From Thermomicrobiales bacterium (GTDB lineage Bacteria; Chloroflexota; Chloroflexia; Thermomicrobiales; UBA6265): 64,000 nt of DNA. Under the pieces are notes generated by a model that did no database searches, was not told the DNA's origin, and saw only the letters and a program-made list of their open reading frames with translations. Numbering within the stretch: the first letter of the stretch is position 1; each line of letters begins with the position of its first letter. The DNA lies in the NCBI GenBank assembly GCA_041390825.1, contig JAWKPF010000007.1, positions 1 through 64,000 of the forward strand. The letters are read 5' to 3'. The position numbers and the translations under genes are program-made. Positions 35,950 through 46,819 of the stretch are shown in pieces.

Positions 35950-37146
35950 ATGCCAGATTTGTTCACAGCTGCGGAAGTCGAGCGATTTCGCAGCGATACG
36001 CCTGGATGCGCGCATGTGGTCCATTTCAATCACTCAGGTTCCTCGTTGATGCCACGACCGGTCGTGGATGCGACCGTTGCGCATACGGTGCTCGAATCGG
36101 AGATCGGCGGATATGAAGCCTACGATTCCGCACTGGAGCGTATCAATGGAGTCTACGGCTCCATTGCCCGCATGCTTGGCGCATCGCCCTCCGAGATCGC
36201 ACTGGTGGAGAATGCTACCCGTGCCTGGGACATGGCGTTCTATGCCATCCCCTTCAATCCGGGCGACGTGATCCTCACGTCGATTTCCGAGTATGCCAGC
36301 AATGTCATCTCCTTCCTGCAAGTCGCAAAACGCGGGGTCAGCGTCGAAGTCGTACCGAATGACGAGTTTGGCCAGATTTCGATCGACGCGCTCAGCGCAA
36401 TGCTCGATTCACGGGTCAAACTCGTGGCAGTGACGCACATGCCGACCAACGGCGGACTCTTGCAACCGGCAGCCGCGATTGGCAAGCTGGCTCGGGAAAA
36501 TGGTTCGTTCTTCCTGCTCGATGCTTGCCAAACTGCTGGGCAACTGCCGCTCGATGTCGACGCGATCCAGTGCGATTTTCTCTCCGCGACCAGTCGGAAG
36601 TTCCTGCGCGGTCCGCGGGGCGTCGGCTTTCTCTATGTTCGCGACGAGGTGATCGAACAGCTGGAACCTCCCATGCTCGATTTGCACGCCGCGGAGTGGA
36701 CATCTGCGGACGGATATCGCATACGGCCAGATGCGAAGCGATTCGAGAATTGGGAAAAGAACTATGCGAATCACCTCGGGATGGGTGTTGCAGTCGACTA
36801 TGCGCTCGACGCGGGGCTCGATCGCATTTGGCTGCAAGTCGAACGCAATGCCGCCAGTTTGCGGGAGAAACTCAGTGGTATTCCGGGAGTGACGGTGCGC
36901 GACCTTGGCGAGGTCAAGGGCGGGATTGTTACCTTTGAGATCGCAGGCATCGACCCGCAACTCGCGAACCAACGGCTCCGCTCCGAGTGGAACATCAACA
37001 CATCTGGCAGCGGAATCTCCAGCACGCGGTTCGATATGGAGTCACGCGGGATCAACAATATGGTGCGCTCGTCGACCCACTACTTCACAACTGACGAAGA
37101 GATCGATCTGTTCGCGACCGCAGTCGAAGAGATTGGCCGCGGCTAG
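35950..37146 (+). CDS. Class V aminotransferase-fold enzyme (cysteine desulfurase-like)
   Basis: The product has 398 residues. The opening VVHFNHSGSSLMPRPV and the phosphate-site helix VENATRAWDMAF belong to the class V fold. HMPTNGGLLQPAAAIG and LDACQTAGQLPLDVDAIQCD bind the cofactor, and SATSRKFLRGPRGVGFLYV holds the Schiff-base lysine. The mobile-loop cysteine of true cysteine desulfurases is not evident, which favours a lyase or transaminase such as the EgtE-like group. Its stop codon is interleaved with that of the convergent glycosyltransferase gene. Confidence 0.86.
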   Translation: MPDLFTAAEVERFRSDTPGCAHVVHFNHSGSSLMPRPVVDATVAHTVLESEIGGYEAYDSALERINGVYGSIARMLGASPSEIALVENATRAWDMAFYAIPFNPGDVILTSISEYASNVISFLQVAKRGVSVEVVPNDEFGQISIDALSAMLDSRVKLVAVTHMPTNGGLLQPAAAIGKLARENGSFFLLDACQTAGQLPLDVDAIQCDFLSATSRKFLRGPRGVGFLYVRDEVIEQLEPPMLDLHAAEWTSADGYRIRPDAKRFENWEKNYANHLGMGVAVDYALDAGLDRIWLQVERNAASLREKLSGIPGVTVRDLGEVKGGIVTFEIAGIDPQLANQRLRSEWNINTSGSGISSTRFDMESRGINNMVRSSTHYFTTDEEIDLFATAVEEIGRG

Positions 37147-37895
37147 ATTCGCCCCAACACCTGATCGAGCTTGAGCTTCCACACCATCAGGATCGCTTCA
37201 AGAACGATTCTGCGAGAAAGCTTCGATTTTCCAGCCATGCGGTCGACAAATCGGATGGGAACCTCGTCAACCCGGAAACCCAAGAGCATGGTCTTGTAGG
37301 TGGTTTCGATCTGGAAGACGTAGCCGTCCGATTCGATATGGTCGATATCGAGTGCGACCAGCGCGTCGCGGCGATAGACCTTGAAACCACCCGTCAGGTC
37401 CTTGATGGGAACCCGCAGGACGCTGCGGGCATAGCGTCCGCCCACCCTGCTGATCAACTTTCGATGACGCGGCCAACCGGCGGTGTCTCCTCCCGGCACG
37501 TAGCGTGACCCCAACACCAAATCGGCATGGTCTGTCGCGCGCACGAGTCCTGGGAGATCGGCGGGATCATGAGAAAGGTCTGCGTCCATCTGCGCGATGA
37601 GCGCCGCGTCCGTTCTAAGGGCTACGTCGAATCCAGCCACGTACGCTCGTCCGATTCCCTCCTTCGCCTGGCGTGAAAGGAGCTGCACGCGCTCCGGGCA
37701 CGCCTGCGCCATCGACGCGACGATTTCCCCTGTGCCATCAGGCGAGTTGTCATCGACGATCAGGAGTCGATAGCGAGGCCCAAGCGCAAGCACACGCTCG
37801 ATCAACGTCTGTATCGATCCGGCTTCGTTGTAGGTGGGGACCACGACGCAGACAGGAGACTCACGGTCGCCATCTTCCTGGCCAGGTTGAGCCAC
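37143..37895 (-). CDS. Polyprenol monophosphomannose synthase (DPM1-like GT2)
   Basis: The GTG-started product has 250 residues. VVVPTYNEAGSIQTLIERV is the GT2 start, DDNSPDGTG binds the nucleotide sugar, and AQMDADLSHDP holds the metal-binding DxD. LTGGFKVYRRDAL, VFQIETTYK and EVPIRFVDRMAGKSKLS are the DPM1 blocks. It lacks a C-terminal GtrA-like membrane domain. It makes polyprenyl-phosphate mannose from GDP-mannose. It follows the receiver-protein gene by 21 bases on the same strand. Confidence 0.9.
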   Translation of the reverse strand: MAQPGQEDGDRESPVCVVVPTYNEAGSIQTLIERVLALGPRYRLLIVDDNSPDGTGEIVASMAQACPERVQLLSRQAKEGIGRAYVAGFDVALRTDAALIAQMDADLSHDPADLPGLVRATDHADLVLGSRYVPGGDTAGWPRHRKLISRVGGRYARSVLRVPIKDLTGGFKVYRRDALVALDIDHIESDGYVFQIETTYKTMLLGFRVDEVPIRFVDRMAGKSKLSRRIVLEAILMVWKLKLDQVLGRI

Positions 37896-37916
37896 CAGCT
37901 CGTGAAGTCCCGCTGA

Positions 37917-38318
37917 CTATGCGTCCGCCAGCTCTTCGCTGGCGTCGCTCCTGCGTCGGGAAAGATGAAACGCGACCTGCGCAAGCAGAGCGTCGATATC
38001 GAACGGCTTGGCGAGCGCCGCATCAGCGTCGGCCAGCTCTTGCGACTGGTTGCGCAAGGTGCGGCCCGCAGACATCGCAACGATGGGAACATCGGCCGTT
38101 TCCGGATCGCTCTTGAGTCGCCGGATCGCTGTCGTGCCATCGACGGCGGGGAGCATGATGTCCATCAGGATGAGATCGGGGCTCCAGTCACGCGCCAGCA
38201 TCAGTCCCTGCGCCCCGTCACGGGCGATGGCCACGGTGTACCCCTCGCCAGCGAGGACCGCTTCGATCAGGTCCGCCACGGAAGGCTCGTCTTCAACTAC
38301 CAGGATGCGTTGTGGCAA
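37917..38318 (-). CDS. Stand-alone response regulator receiver protein
   Basis: The product has 133 residues from a TTG that begins one base after the murA stop, with GAGG eight bases upstream. RILVVEDEPSVADLIEAVL, the phosphoacceptor in LILMDIMLPAVDG and the lysine in ALAKPFDI form a complete receiver. There is no output domain, as in CheY or Spo0F. A kinase partner is not adjacent; orphan kinases lie at 18.8 kb and outside the window. Placement between murA and a glycosyltransferase hints at envelope control, but that is only inference. Confidence 0.88.
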   Translation of the reverse strand: MPQRILVVEDEPSVADLIEAVLAGEGYTVAIARDGAQGLMLARDWSPDLILMDIMLPAVDGTTAIRRLKSDPETADVPIVAMSAGRTLRNQSQELADADAALAKPFDIDALLAQVAFHLSRRRSDASEELADA

Positions 38319-38319
38319 C

Positions 38320-39693
38320 TCACGTACCTCGTGACAAGCTTGACTCGTCGAGTGTCACCTCGTCGATGTCAGCGCCGATGGCCTTCAGCTTCGGCACCAT
38401 CTGCTCATAGCCGCGGTCGATATGATAGATGTCGCGCACCTCGGTTTCGCCTGAAGCAACCAGGCCTGCCAGCACCATGCCAGCGCCCGCCCGGATATCG
38501 AGACACCGAACAGTTGCGCCAACGAGTGGTGTCGGTCCAGTGATGACCGCTTCAGTGCCGTATCGGTTCGGTCCAAGCTTTTCGACGTCGATCTTGGCGC
38601 CCAGCGCGATCAGCTCATCGGTGTACTTGAGTCTGTCCTCGAAGACACGCTCCTTGAGCTTCGAGATACCGGTTGCCTGGGTCATCAGCACCGCGAACCC
38701 GGCCTGCAGATCGGTCGGGAAACCGGGGAACGGCATCGTCTGGATTTCGACGGCCTTGAGCGGAGCGCCGCCTCGCACCAGCATCGATCCTGGGCGTGCC
38801 CAGATTTCCGCTCCCGCCTCTTCCAGCTTGGCGCGCACCGGAAGCATGTCCGGCTCGTTGATGTTGTTGAGCTGGACTTCGCCGCCGGTGACCGCCGCCG
38901 CAATGGCATAGGTTCCAGCTTCGAGGCGATCCGGAAGAATCGTCTCGGAAACACCATGCAGCCGATCGACACCGTCGACTGTGATCGTCGGAGACCCCAG
39001 CCCGGTGATGCGCGCCCCCATGCGATTGAGCATGTTCCCCAGGGCTACGATTTCCGGTTCGCAGGATGCATTGACGATGGTCGTTCGACCGTTTGCCAGG
39101 GTGGCGGACATGAGCAGGTTCTCCGTGCCGGTATGGCTCGGATAGTCCATGTAGATCGAAGCGCCTCGCAGACCTTGCCCATCGGTCTCACCGGCGATGA
39201 AATGCTCGTCCGCGTCGATCTTCGCGCCCATCTGACGAAAACCACGGACATCGACATCGACTGGACGCACGCCGAGCTGGCATCCGCCCGGCGTCGACGC
39301 GCTCATCCGACCGGTTCTGCCAAGCAGCGGACCTGCCACAAGGAACGAGGCGCGCATCTTGGCAACCAGCTCTTGCGGAGCGTCGGACGTCCGGATGCTT
39401 GCCGCCTGAACCGTTACCCGATGGCGGGACGGCTCATACTCCACCTCGGCGCCGAGGGCGGCGAGAAGCCCGGTCATTGTGCGAATGTCGGAGAGCGTGG
39501 GAACGTTGTTCAGGACACATGGTTCGGATGTGAGCAGGGTAGCAGCAAGCAAGGGCAGCGCCGCGTTCTTTGCTCCACCGATGGTGACCTCACCACGCAG
39601 CGGCGTTCCGCCGCGAATGCGAAGCGCCCGCCGCCGTTCCAGCGGTTCGGGCGCTTGTGTGGACATCGTTGTACGGAGGAGTGTAGAGCTCAT
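38320..39693 (-). CDS. murA: UDP-N-acetylglucosamine 1-carboxyvinyltransferase
   Basis: MurA makes the first committed intermediate of peptidoglycan. The product has 457 residues from the ATG with GGAAAG seven bases upstream; MSTQAPEP nine codons later is an alternative start. TIGGAKNAALPLLAATLL contains the UDP-GlcNAc contact. STPGGCQLGVRPVDVDV carries the catalytic cysteine, so a normal fosfomycin target is expected. It lies 90 bases downstream of atpC on the same strand, with no visible terminator between, an order also seen in other bacteria. Confidence 0.96.
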   Translation of the reverse strand: MSSTLLRTTMSTQAPEPLERRRALRIRGGTPLRGEVTIGGAKNAALPLLAATLLTSEPCVLNNVPTLSDIRTMTGLLAALGAEVEYEPSRHRVTVQAASIRTSDAPQELVAKMRASFLVAGPLLGRTGRMSASTPGGCQLGVRPVDVDVRGFRQMGAKIDADEHFIAGETDGQGLRGASIYMDYPSHTGTENLLMSATLANGRTTIVNASCEPEIVALGNMLNRMGARITGLGSPTITVDGVDRLHGVSETILPDRLEAGTYAIAAAVTGGEVQLNNINEPDMLPVRAKLEEAGAEIWARPGSMLVRGGAPLKAVEIQTMPFPGFPTDLQAGFAVLMTQATGISKLKERVFEDRLKYTDELIALGAKIDVEKLGPNRYGTEAVITGPTPLVGATVRCLDIRAGAGMVLAGLVASGETEVRDIYHIDRGYEQMVPKLKAIGADIDEVTLDESSLSRGT

Positions 39694-39783
39694 CGAGCAG
39701 CTTTCCGGTTCGTGCGAGAGTGTCGCGCGCCGGAGCGACGACGAGCGCAGAATCCGGTGCGCGTCAACTATACCGGATCGGCC

Positions 39784-40218
39784 CTATTGCACATCCGACG
39801 GACGGCGACCCGATCGGCGCTGCCCGAACTTGATGCGCACCTGAGCGCGGCTGAGCCGCGCTTCGGCAGCAGCCAGATCGGTCCGGTCGCCACCACGGGC
39901 AATCGCCTCTTCCGCCCGCTTGCGCGCCTCTTCCGCCCGTTGGAGGTCGATCTCCTCGACCTTCTCAGCGACGTCAGCAAGCACGATCACCTTGTGTGGC
40001 AGCACTTCCATGAAACCGCCGAAGACGACCATGGACTGTTCCGCGCCAGCCTTCTTGATGCGCAACTCACCGGCTGAAAGCGTGGTGACCAGCGGTGCAT
40101 GGTTCGGCAGGATGCCCAGCATGCCCTGCGAGCCAGGCGCGCTCACCATTTCCACATCGGTCTCGGAAAAGACGATGCGCTCGTTGGTCACGATTTCGAC
40201 GGTCAGAGATGAAGCCAC
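39784..40218 (-). CDS. atpC: ATP synthase F1 epsilon subunit
   Basis: The GTG start has AAGGAG eight bases upstream, giving 144 residues. The N-terminal beta sandwich (LTVEIVTNERIVFSETDVEMV, then GILPNHAPLVT) is typical. The C-terminal helical hairpin (AEEARKRAEEA, ARLSRAQVRIKF) can insert into F1 and inhibit ATP hydrolysis. It is the last gene of the atp cluster. Confidence 0.96.
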   Translation of the reverse strand: MASSLTVEIVTNERIVFSETDVEMVSAPGSQGMLGILPNHAPLVTTLSAGELRIKKAGAEQSMVVFGGFMEVLPHKVIVLADVAEKVEEIDLQRAEEARKRAEEAIARGGDRTDLAAAEARLSRAQVRIKFGQRRSGRRPSDVQ

Positions 40219-40287
40219 CAGGAAATCTCCTTGGAATGGAGCGCCCACGCGGGCGCTCCATCGGGTCTTGTTGGGTGCGAGAGCCGA

Positions 40288-41694
40288 CTAGGCGCTCGCG
40301 GCGGCCGCCTCGCGGACCATCTCGATGCCACCGGCGTACATGAACGCCTGCATGGGGACATCGTCGAGCTTGCCTTCCAGGATGTCCTTGAAGCCACGCA
40401 CCGTGTCCTGCCGGGAGACATACTGGCCATCGCGTCCCGTGAACTGTGCAGCGGTGAAGAATGGCTGCGAGAAGAAGCGCTCGATCCGCTGTGCGCGGGC
40501 CACGAGCTGCTTGTCCTCTTCCGAAAGCTCTTCCACACCGAGAATGGCGATGATGTCTTGCAGGTCGCGATAGCGCTGCAGCACACGCTGCACTTCGCGG
40601 GCGACCTGATAGTGCTCCTCACCCACGATGCGCGGGTCGAGGATGCGGGAGGTGGAGGCCAACGGGTCCACCGCCGGGAAGATGCCGCGCTCGGCAATCG
40701 ACCGCTCCAGCGAAACGGTCGCATCGAGGTGCGCGAACGTCGTCGCAGGAGCCGGGTCGGTATAGTCGTCGGCCGGGACGTAGACCGCCTGCACCGAGGT
40801 GATGGAACCACGCTTGGTGGAGGTGATGCGCTCTTGCAGTTGGCCCATCTCCGAAGCGAGCGTCGGCTGGTAGCCCACGGCGCTGGGCATGCGGCCCAGG
40901 AGCGCGGACACTTCCGAGCCAGCCTGCACGAAGCGGAAGATGTTGTCGATAAAGAGAAGAACGTCCATCCCTTCGTCGCGGAAATACTCCGCCATCGTCA
41001 GTCCGGTCAGACCGACGCGCAGGCGGGCGCCCGGCGGCTCGTTCATCTGACCGAAGACCATGACCGTCTGGCCCATAACGCCCGAGGCGGTCATTTCGCC
41101 GAAGAGCGCTGTGCCCTCGCGAGTCCGCTCACCCACACCTGTGAAAACCGACACTCCCGAGTGCTCGGCGGCAATGTTGCGGATGAGCTCGGTGATGACC
41201 ACCGTCTTGCCCACGCCGGCGCCACCAAAGATGCCGGTCTTGCCGCCCTTGGTGAAGGGGGCAATGAGGTCGATGACCTTGATGCCGGTCTCGAACACTT
41301 CGATCTGGGTCGACTGATCCTCGAACGCCGGAGCCGGGCGATGGATCGGGTACTCGACCTTCGCTTCGACCGGGCCGGCCTGGTCGATCGGGTCACCGAC
41401 AACGTTCAGAATGCGTCCGAGCGTCTCCGGGCCGACCGGTACCGTGATGGCGGCGCCGGTGTTCTTGACTTCCATCCCACGGCGCAGGCCATCGGTGGAG
41501 CTCATGGCCACGGTGCGGACCCAGTCGTTGCCCAGGTGCTGCTGCACCTCGAGGGTCAACGGCTCGCCACCTTCTGGAACAACTTCCAGGGCGTAGTAGA
41601 TTTCCGGCAGTTCATCCGGGGGAAACTGAACGTCGACGACCGGGCCCATCACCTGGACGACCGTCCCGCTCGATTGCTTCGTCTTCTTGGCCAT
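40288..41694 (-). CDS. atpD: ATP synthase F1 beta subunit
   Basis: The product has 468 residues. GGAGVGKTVVITELI is the catalytic P-loop, GERTREGTALFGEM holds the catalytic glutamate, and ALLGRMPSAVGYQPTLASEMG is the signature followed by the DELSEED-region equivalent (ELSEEDKQL). All the catalytic features are intact. It lies between atpG and atpC. Confidence 0.98.
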   Translation of the reverse strand: MAKKTKQSSGTVVQVMGPVVDVQFPPDELPEIYYALEVVPEGGEPLTLEVQQHLGNDWVRTVAMSSTDGLRRGMEVKNTGAAITVPVGPETLGRILNVVGDPIDQAGPVEAKVEYPIHRPAPAFEDQSTQIEVFETGIKVIDLIAPFTKGGKTGIFGGAGVGKTVVITELIRNIAAEHSGVSVFTGVGERTREGTALFGEMTASGVMGQTVMVFGQMNEPPGARLRVGLTGLTMAEYFRDEGMDVLLFIDNIFRFVQAGSEVSALLGRMPSAVGYQPTLASEMGQLQERITSTKRGSITSVQAVYVPADDYTDPAPATTFAHLDATVSLERSIAERGIFPAVDPLASTSRILDPRIVGEEHYQVAREVQRVLQRYRDLQDIIAILGVEELSEEDKQLVARAQRIERFFSQPFFTAAQFTGRDGQYVSRQDTVRGFKDILEGKLDDVPMQAFMYAGGIEMVREAAAASA

Positions 41695-41751
41695 AACTTT
41701 CGCTCCTTCGATCTGACTTCAGCGATCGATGATTGGTGATCTCGCGGACGT

Positions 41752-42624
41752 CTAGCCGCGCTCGCGCAGGGCATTCGCCCCGGCGGAAATCTCGGAAACC
41801 TCAGCGGTAATCTGCGACTGGCGTGCCTTGTTGAAGGTCAGCGTGAGCTCACTCACCAGGTCCTTCGCGTTTTCGGAGGCATTGCGCATGGCAACCATGC
41901 GGGCGGAATACTCCGAAGCAAAGTTCTCCAGAATCGCCTGATAAATCTGCGTATCGACCAGGCGCGGCAACAAGCTGTTCAGCACGTCTTTCGCGTTCGG
42001 TTCGAAGATGTAGTCGCTGTAGGCCCCGGTCGCTTCCGGAGGCTCGATCGGCAGCAGCTTGTGCACCGTCGGGACCTGCGAAAGGGTGTTCACGAACTTG
42101 GCATAGATCAGGTAGACCGCATCGACCCGGCCAGAGGTGTAGTCGTCGATGATCACATCGGTGATTGGCAGGATTTCAGCTGCCTCGACCGAGTCCTTGA
42201 GATTCGAGAACTCGGCAACGACTTCCTGGCGCGTGCGAATCATGAAGTCGCGCCCCTTGCGGCCAACCGTCACCACCTGAACAGGCGCGTCCGCCTCGCT
42301 CAGCACAAAGCGGCCGGCCCGGCGCAGGATGTTCGAGTTGAGCGGACCGGTCAGCCCCTTGTCCGGCGTAACCAGCAAGATCTCGATCTTCTTGACTTCG
42401 CGGTGAGCGAGCAGCGGAAACGCAGCTGCGCTTTCTGCATCGAGATGCAGCGCTGCCAAATCACCGATCATCGCTTCGAGCCGCTCGGCGTAGGGACGGC
42501 TGGCCAGCACGCGCTGCTGCGAGCGGCGCATTTTCGAGGCAGCCACCATTTCCATGGCGCGCGTGATCTGCGAAATGTTGCGGACCGAACGTATTCGGCG
42601 CCGAATCTCTCGTGTACTGGCCAA
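41752..42624 (-). CDS. atpG: ATP synthase F1 gamma subunit
   Basis: The TTG start has GAGGAGG five bases upstream, giving 290 residues. The N-terminal helix STREIRRRIRSVRNISQITRAM and the C-terminal helix ARMVAMRNASENAKDLVSEL form the central shaft coiled coil. LLVTPDKGLTGPLNSN is the usual third block. The protein transmits rotation between the c-ring and F1. Confidence 0.97.
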   Translation of the reverse strand: MASTREIRRRIRSVRNISQITRAMEMVAASKMRRSQQRVLASRPYAERLEAMIGDLAALHLDAESAAAFPLLAHREVKKIEILLVTPDKGLTGPLNSNILRRAGRFVLSEADAPVQVVTVGRKGRDFMIRTRQEVVAEFSNLKDSVEAAEILPITDVIIDDYTSGRVDAVYLIYAKFVNTLSQVPTVHKLLPIEPPEATGAYSDYIFEPNAKDVLNSLLPRLVDTQIYQAILENFASEYSARMVAMRNASENAKDLVSELTLTFNKARQSQITAEVSEISAGANALRERG

Positions 42625-42682
42625 CGTATCCTCCTCGCCGGTGGCTGTCGGTTAGGACAGCGCTCGGCCGGCGCGGTTCATG

Positions 42683-44230
<1,548 letters not shown>

Positions 44231-44291
44231 CCTTGCGTCCTTTCACCAGGGTCACGGCCCAGCGGCCGGCCGGTGCACGTATCGTGTGTCG

Positions 44292-44828
44292 TTATGCGTT
44301 GCTCGTCGTCAGCCGCTCGTGCAACCGGCGAAGCTGATTGGAAACGCTTCCGTCGATGAGGTTGTCGCCAATACGCGCAACCATCCCGCCGATAATGGCG
44401 GGATCGACCTGCGTGCGGACTTCGACCTCTTTTCCGACCAGCTCCGAGAGCTGCTTCTGAACCATCTTTTCGCCGGCCGCATCCAACGGGACCGCGGTCG
44501 TGACGTCGGCCACGACGATACCCTTCTCCTTCAGCACCAATGCCTGGTACTGCTGGAAGATTTCGGGAACCGCCGACATCCGGCGCCGCTCGAGCAACAA
44601 CGACGTGAGCCGCTTCGCTTCCGGCTGCGCTTTTTCCATCGCTTTGTCGAGGAGAGCGCGCTTGTCAGTTTCCGAGGTCTTGGGGCTCTCGAGATAGCTC
44701 CGCGTGACCGGATCGGTCATGATCGTATCGAGGACCGAAAGATCGGCCTCCCAAGCCTCGAACGTGTTTGCTTCGCGGGCGATCTCGAAAACCGCCTGCG
44801 CGTATCGTCTGGCTACTGTGCTCGCCAC
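44292..44828 (-). CDS. atpH: ATP synthase F1 delta subunit
   Basis: The GTG-started product has 178 residues. The N-terminal six-helix domain begins STVARRYAQAVFEIARE. The C-terminal block VTTAVPLDAAGEKMVQKQLSE and the end DPAIIGGMVARIGDNLIDGS are characteristic. Delta links F1 to the peripheral stalk. It lies 21 bases after atpF. Confidence 0.96.
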   Translation of the reverse strand: MASTVARRYAQAVFEIAREANTFEAWEADLSVLDTIMTDPVTRSYLESPKTSETDKRALLDKAMEKAQPEAKRLTSLLLERRRMSAVPEIFQQYQALVLKEKGIVVADVTTAVPLDAAGEKMVQKQLSELVGKEVEVRTQVDPAIIGGMVARIGDNLIDGSVSNQLRRLHERLTTSNA

Positions 44829-44849
44829 GAACGCTTCGCTCCGATCTGG

Positions 44850-45356
44850 TTAGGCACCGCCACGAGCGCCAGAAGTGGCCTCGGTGAGCGTCGCTTCGAT
44901 GAGATCGGCCTGCGCCTTTGGATCGAGCTCCTTGCGGACGATCTGGCCAGCGGCGAGCACTGCCAGGTCGGCAACTTCGTTGCGCAGCTCCTGGCGGGCT
45001 TGCTCGGTCTCGGCACGCAGCGCGGCCTGAGCTCGGGCCATGTACTCGTCTGATTGCTTGGCCGCCTCTTCACGAGCACGCGCAATCGAAGCGTCGCCCT
45101 GCTCGCGTGCTTGCGCGAGGATGGATTGAGCTTCTCGACGCGCTTCGGCCAGCACTTCGTCATTCTTGGCCGCGGTCGCCTGAAGTTGCTCCTGCATCTT
45201 CTGGGCGGCCTCGAGGCCTTCCTGAACGCGCGCCTGCCGCTCGTCCAGGGTTTTCAGGATCGGCTTGGAACCAAACTTCCAAAGCAGAACCAGGAAAACA
45301 ATGAACGCGGCAATCTGCGCGACCAGTTTCCACAAATCGATTCCGAGGGCATCCAT
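44850..45356 (-). CDS. atpF: ATP synthase F0 b subunit
   Basis: The product has 168 residues. One N-terminal transmembrane helix (LWKLVAQIAAFIVFLVLLW) is followed by a long charged helix rich in Glu/Ala/Gln/Arg (residues 30-140). That helix dimerises as the peripheral stalk. Only one b-type gene is present, so the stalk is a homodimer. Confidence 0.96.
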   Translation of the reverse strand: MDALGIDLWKLVAQIAAFIVFLVLLWKFGSKPILKTLDERQARVQEGLEAAQKMQEQLQATAAKNDEVLAEARREAQSILAQAREQGDASIARAREEAAKQSDEYMARAQAALRAETEQARQELRNEVADLAVLAAGQIVRKELDPKAQADLIEATLTEATSGARGGA

Positions 45357-45485
45357 TGTTAACCGGCTCCCGGCACGACGTCGCGCTCGAATCCGGCAAC
45401 CCGGCTCCGGCTTACGCGGCCTGCGTCTGTCCGATGCGTCGATGAGCCCGGCAGCCTGAACTGCCGGACCCGATGCGATGCCGCT

Positions 45486-45728
45486 TTAGACGAAGAGAAT
45501 GATGATGGCGATAACGAACGCGTAGATCGCGACGGCCTCGGCGAGCGCCGCGCCGATGATCATCGTCGATCGGATCTCACCGGCCGCTTCCGGATTTCGG
45601 CCGAGCGCCGTCATGGCGCCGTAGACCGCCAGTCCGATACCAATGGCCGGGCCGAGACCACCGAGACCGATGGCAAGACCACCACCAATGTATCGTACGG
45701 CCTCCGGGTCGGTAATACCTCCGAACAC
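45486..45728 (-). CDS. atpE: ATP synthase F0 c subunit
   Basis: The GTG start has GGAGGATC upstream; the product has 80 residues with two helices. The polar loop is GRNPEAAG, and the ion-binding carboxylate is Glu64 in LAEAVAIYAFV. The residue after it is Ala rather than Ser and the first helix lacks the Gln of sodium-binding rings, so proton coupling is inferred. The N-terminal PEAVRYIGGGLAIGLGG is standard. A 129-base gap separates it from atpF. Confidence 0.97.
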   Translation of the reverse strand: MFGGITDPEAVRYIGGGLAIGLGGLGPAIGIGLAVYGAMTALGRNPEAAGEIRSTMIIGAALAEAVAIYAFVIAIIILFV

Positions 45729-45881
45729 GTTGATCCTCCTCCGCCAGTCTGCAAGACACGCAACTGACGATCTGTTTGGTACCAGAGCCGACCCGTGCCG
45801 ACCCTTTGCTTCTCTCCGAGTCCGGCGCCCGCCAGCCCAATGCTCATGGGCGCGCGGTCCGGACGCAGTACGCGAAAGTAG

Positions 45882-46811
45882 TTAATCCCCGACCGCGTGG
45901 GGATATTCCGAACCGGTGGGCGCGTAGCCCGTGGCCAGAGCTTCCTCCTCATGCGAGTCGTCCCCATGGTCGTGCGCGGCGGCGATGGCGATGTAGACAA
46001 GTGTCAGCATGGCGAACACCAGCGCCTGGATCGTGCCGAACATGAGCTCGAGGAAAAGGAAGACCACTGGCACCAACACCGGGATCACCAGGAACCCGAT
46101 CTTGGCAGTGATGGCATACATCACGCCCAACAACGCCTCACCGGCAAAGACATTGCCGAAGAGTCGGGCGGAGAGCGAGATGATGCGCGAAAACTCTCCG
46201 ATCACTTCGATTGGAAAGAGGAACGGCGGGTTGGCCATGTGCTTGATACGCCCGCCAACGCCATGCGACTTGATGCCGTAGTACTGGATGGCGGTGAAGG
46301 AGACGATCGCCAGCGCGAGCGTCATGTTGAGGTCTGCGGTCGGCGGGCGCAGGAACGGAACCATGACCGTGTGCTCACCCTCGCCCTCTTCGGCGGTTGT
46401 GTACAGCGCCTGACCGCCGTCGGAATTGCCAGAGGCAACCACTGCCGTGCTGGCATGCCCTTCGTCGAGTTCCTCGGTCGTGACCTTCTCCCACCCAACG
46501 GTGCCAACGCCCGGGAGGAGGCCGGTGTAGTTCGAAATCAGAATAAAGATGAAGAGACCGGATACGAGCGGAAAGACCTTTCGTCCGAAGGACTTGCCGC
46601 CGGACCCTTCGGTCAACCCTGCCAGGAACTCGATGACAAGCTCGATAGCTGCCTGGAATCGCCCAGGCACCATCTTCATATTGCGGCCGACAAAGAAGAA
46701 GACGATCAGGATGATCGCCATGACCACCAGCATCATGAACATCGAATTGGTGACCGAAAGGGGTCCGATCTTGAAGAGCTCTTCGGCCGCCAGCTCGATA
46801 TGGACTTCCAT
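45882..46811 (-). CDS. atpB: ATP synthase F0 a subunit
   Basis: The product has 309 residues with five or six membrane helices. SLSARLFGNVFAGE holds the essential arginine facing the c-ring. ISNYTGLLPG is the early conserved block. An acidic loop (TTEELDEGHASTAVVASGNS, then TAEEGEGEHTV) of about 45 residues is inserted between helices 2 and 3. The C-terminus is histidine- and acid-rich. It lies 8 bases after the AtpZ/AtpI-like gene. Confidence 0.95.
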   Translation of the reverse strand: MEVHIELAAEELFKIGPLSVTNSMFMMLVVMAIILIVFFFVGRNMKMVPGRFQAAIELVIEFLAGLTEGSGGKSFGRKVFPLVSGLFIFILISNYTGLLPGVGTVGWEKVTTEELDEGHASTAVVASGNSDGGQALYTTAEEGEGEHTVMVPFLRPPTADLNMTLALAIVSFTAIQYYGIKSHGVGGRIKHMANPPFLFPIEVIGEFSRIISLSARLFGNVFAGEALLGVMYAITAKIGFLVIPVLVPVVFLFLELMFGTIQALVFAMLTLVYIAIAAAHDHGDDSHEEEALATGYAPTGSEYPHAVGD

Positions 46812-46819
46812 GTGCGCGG

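Noticed and set aside
40231..41739. 502-codon plus-strand frame
   Set aside because: It is wholly antisense to atpD, whose motifs are complete; the translation resembles no protein.
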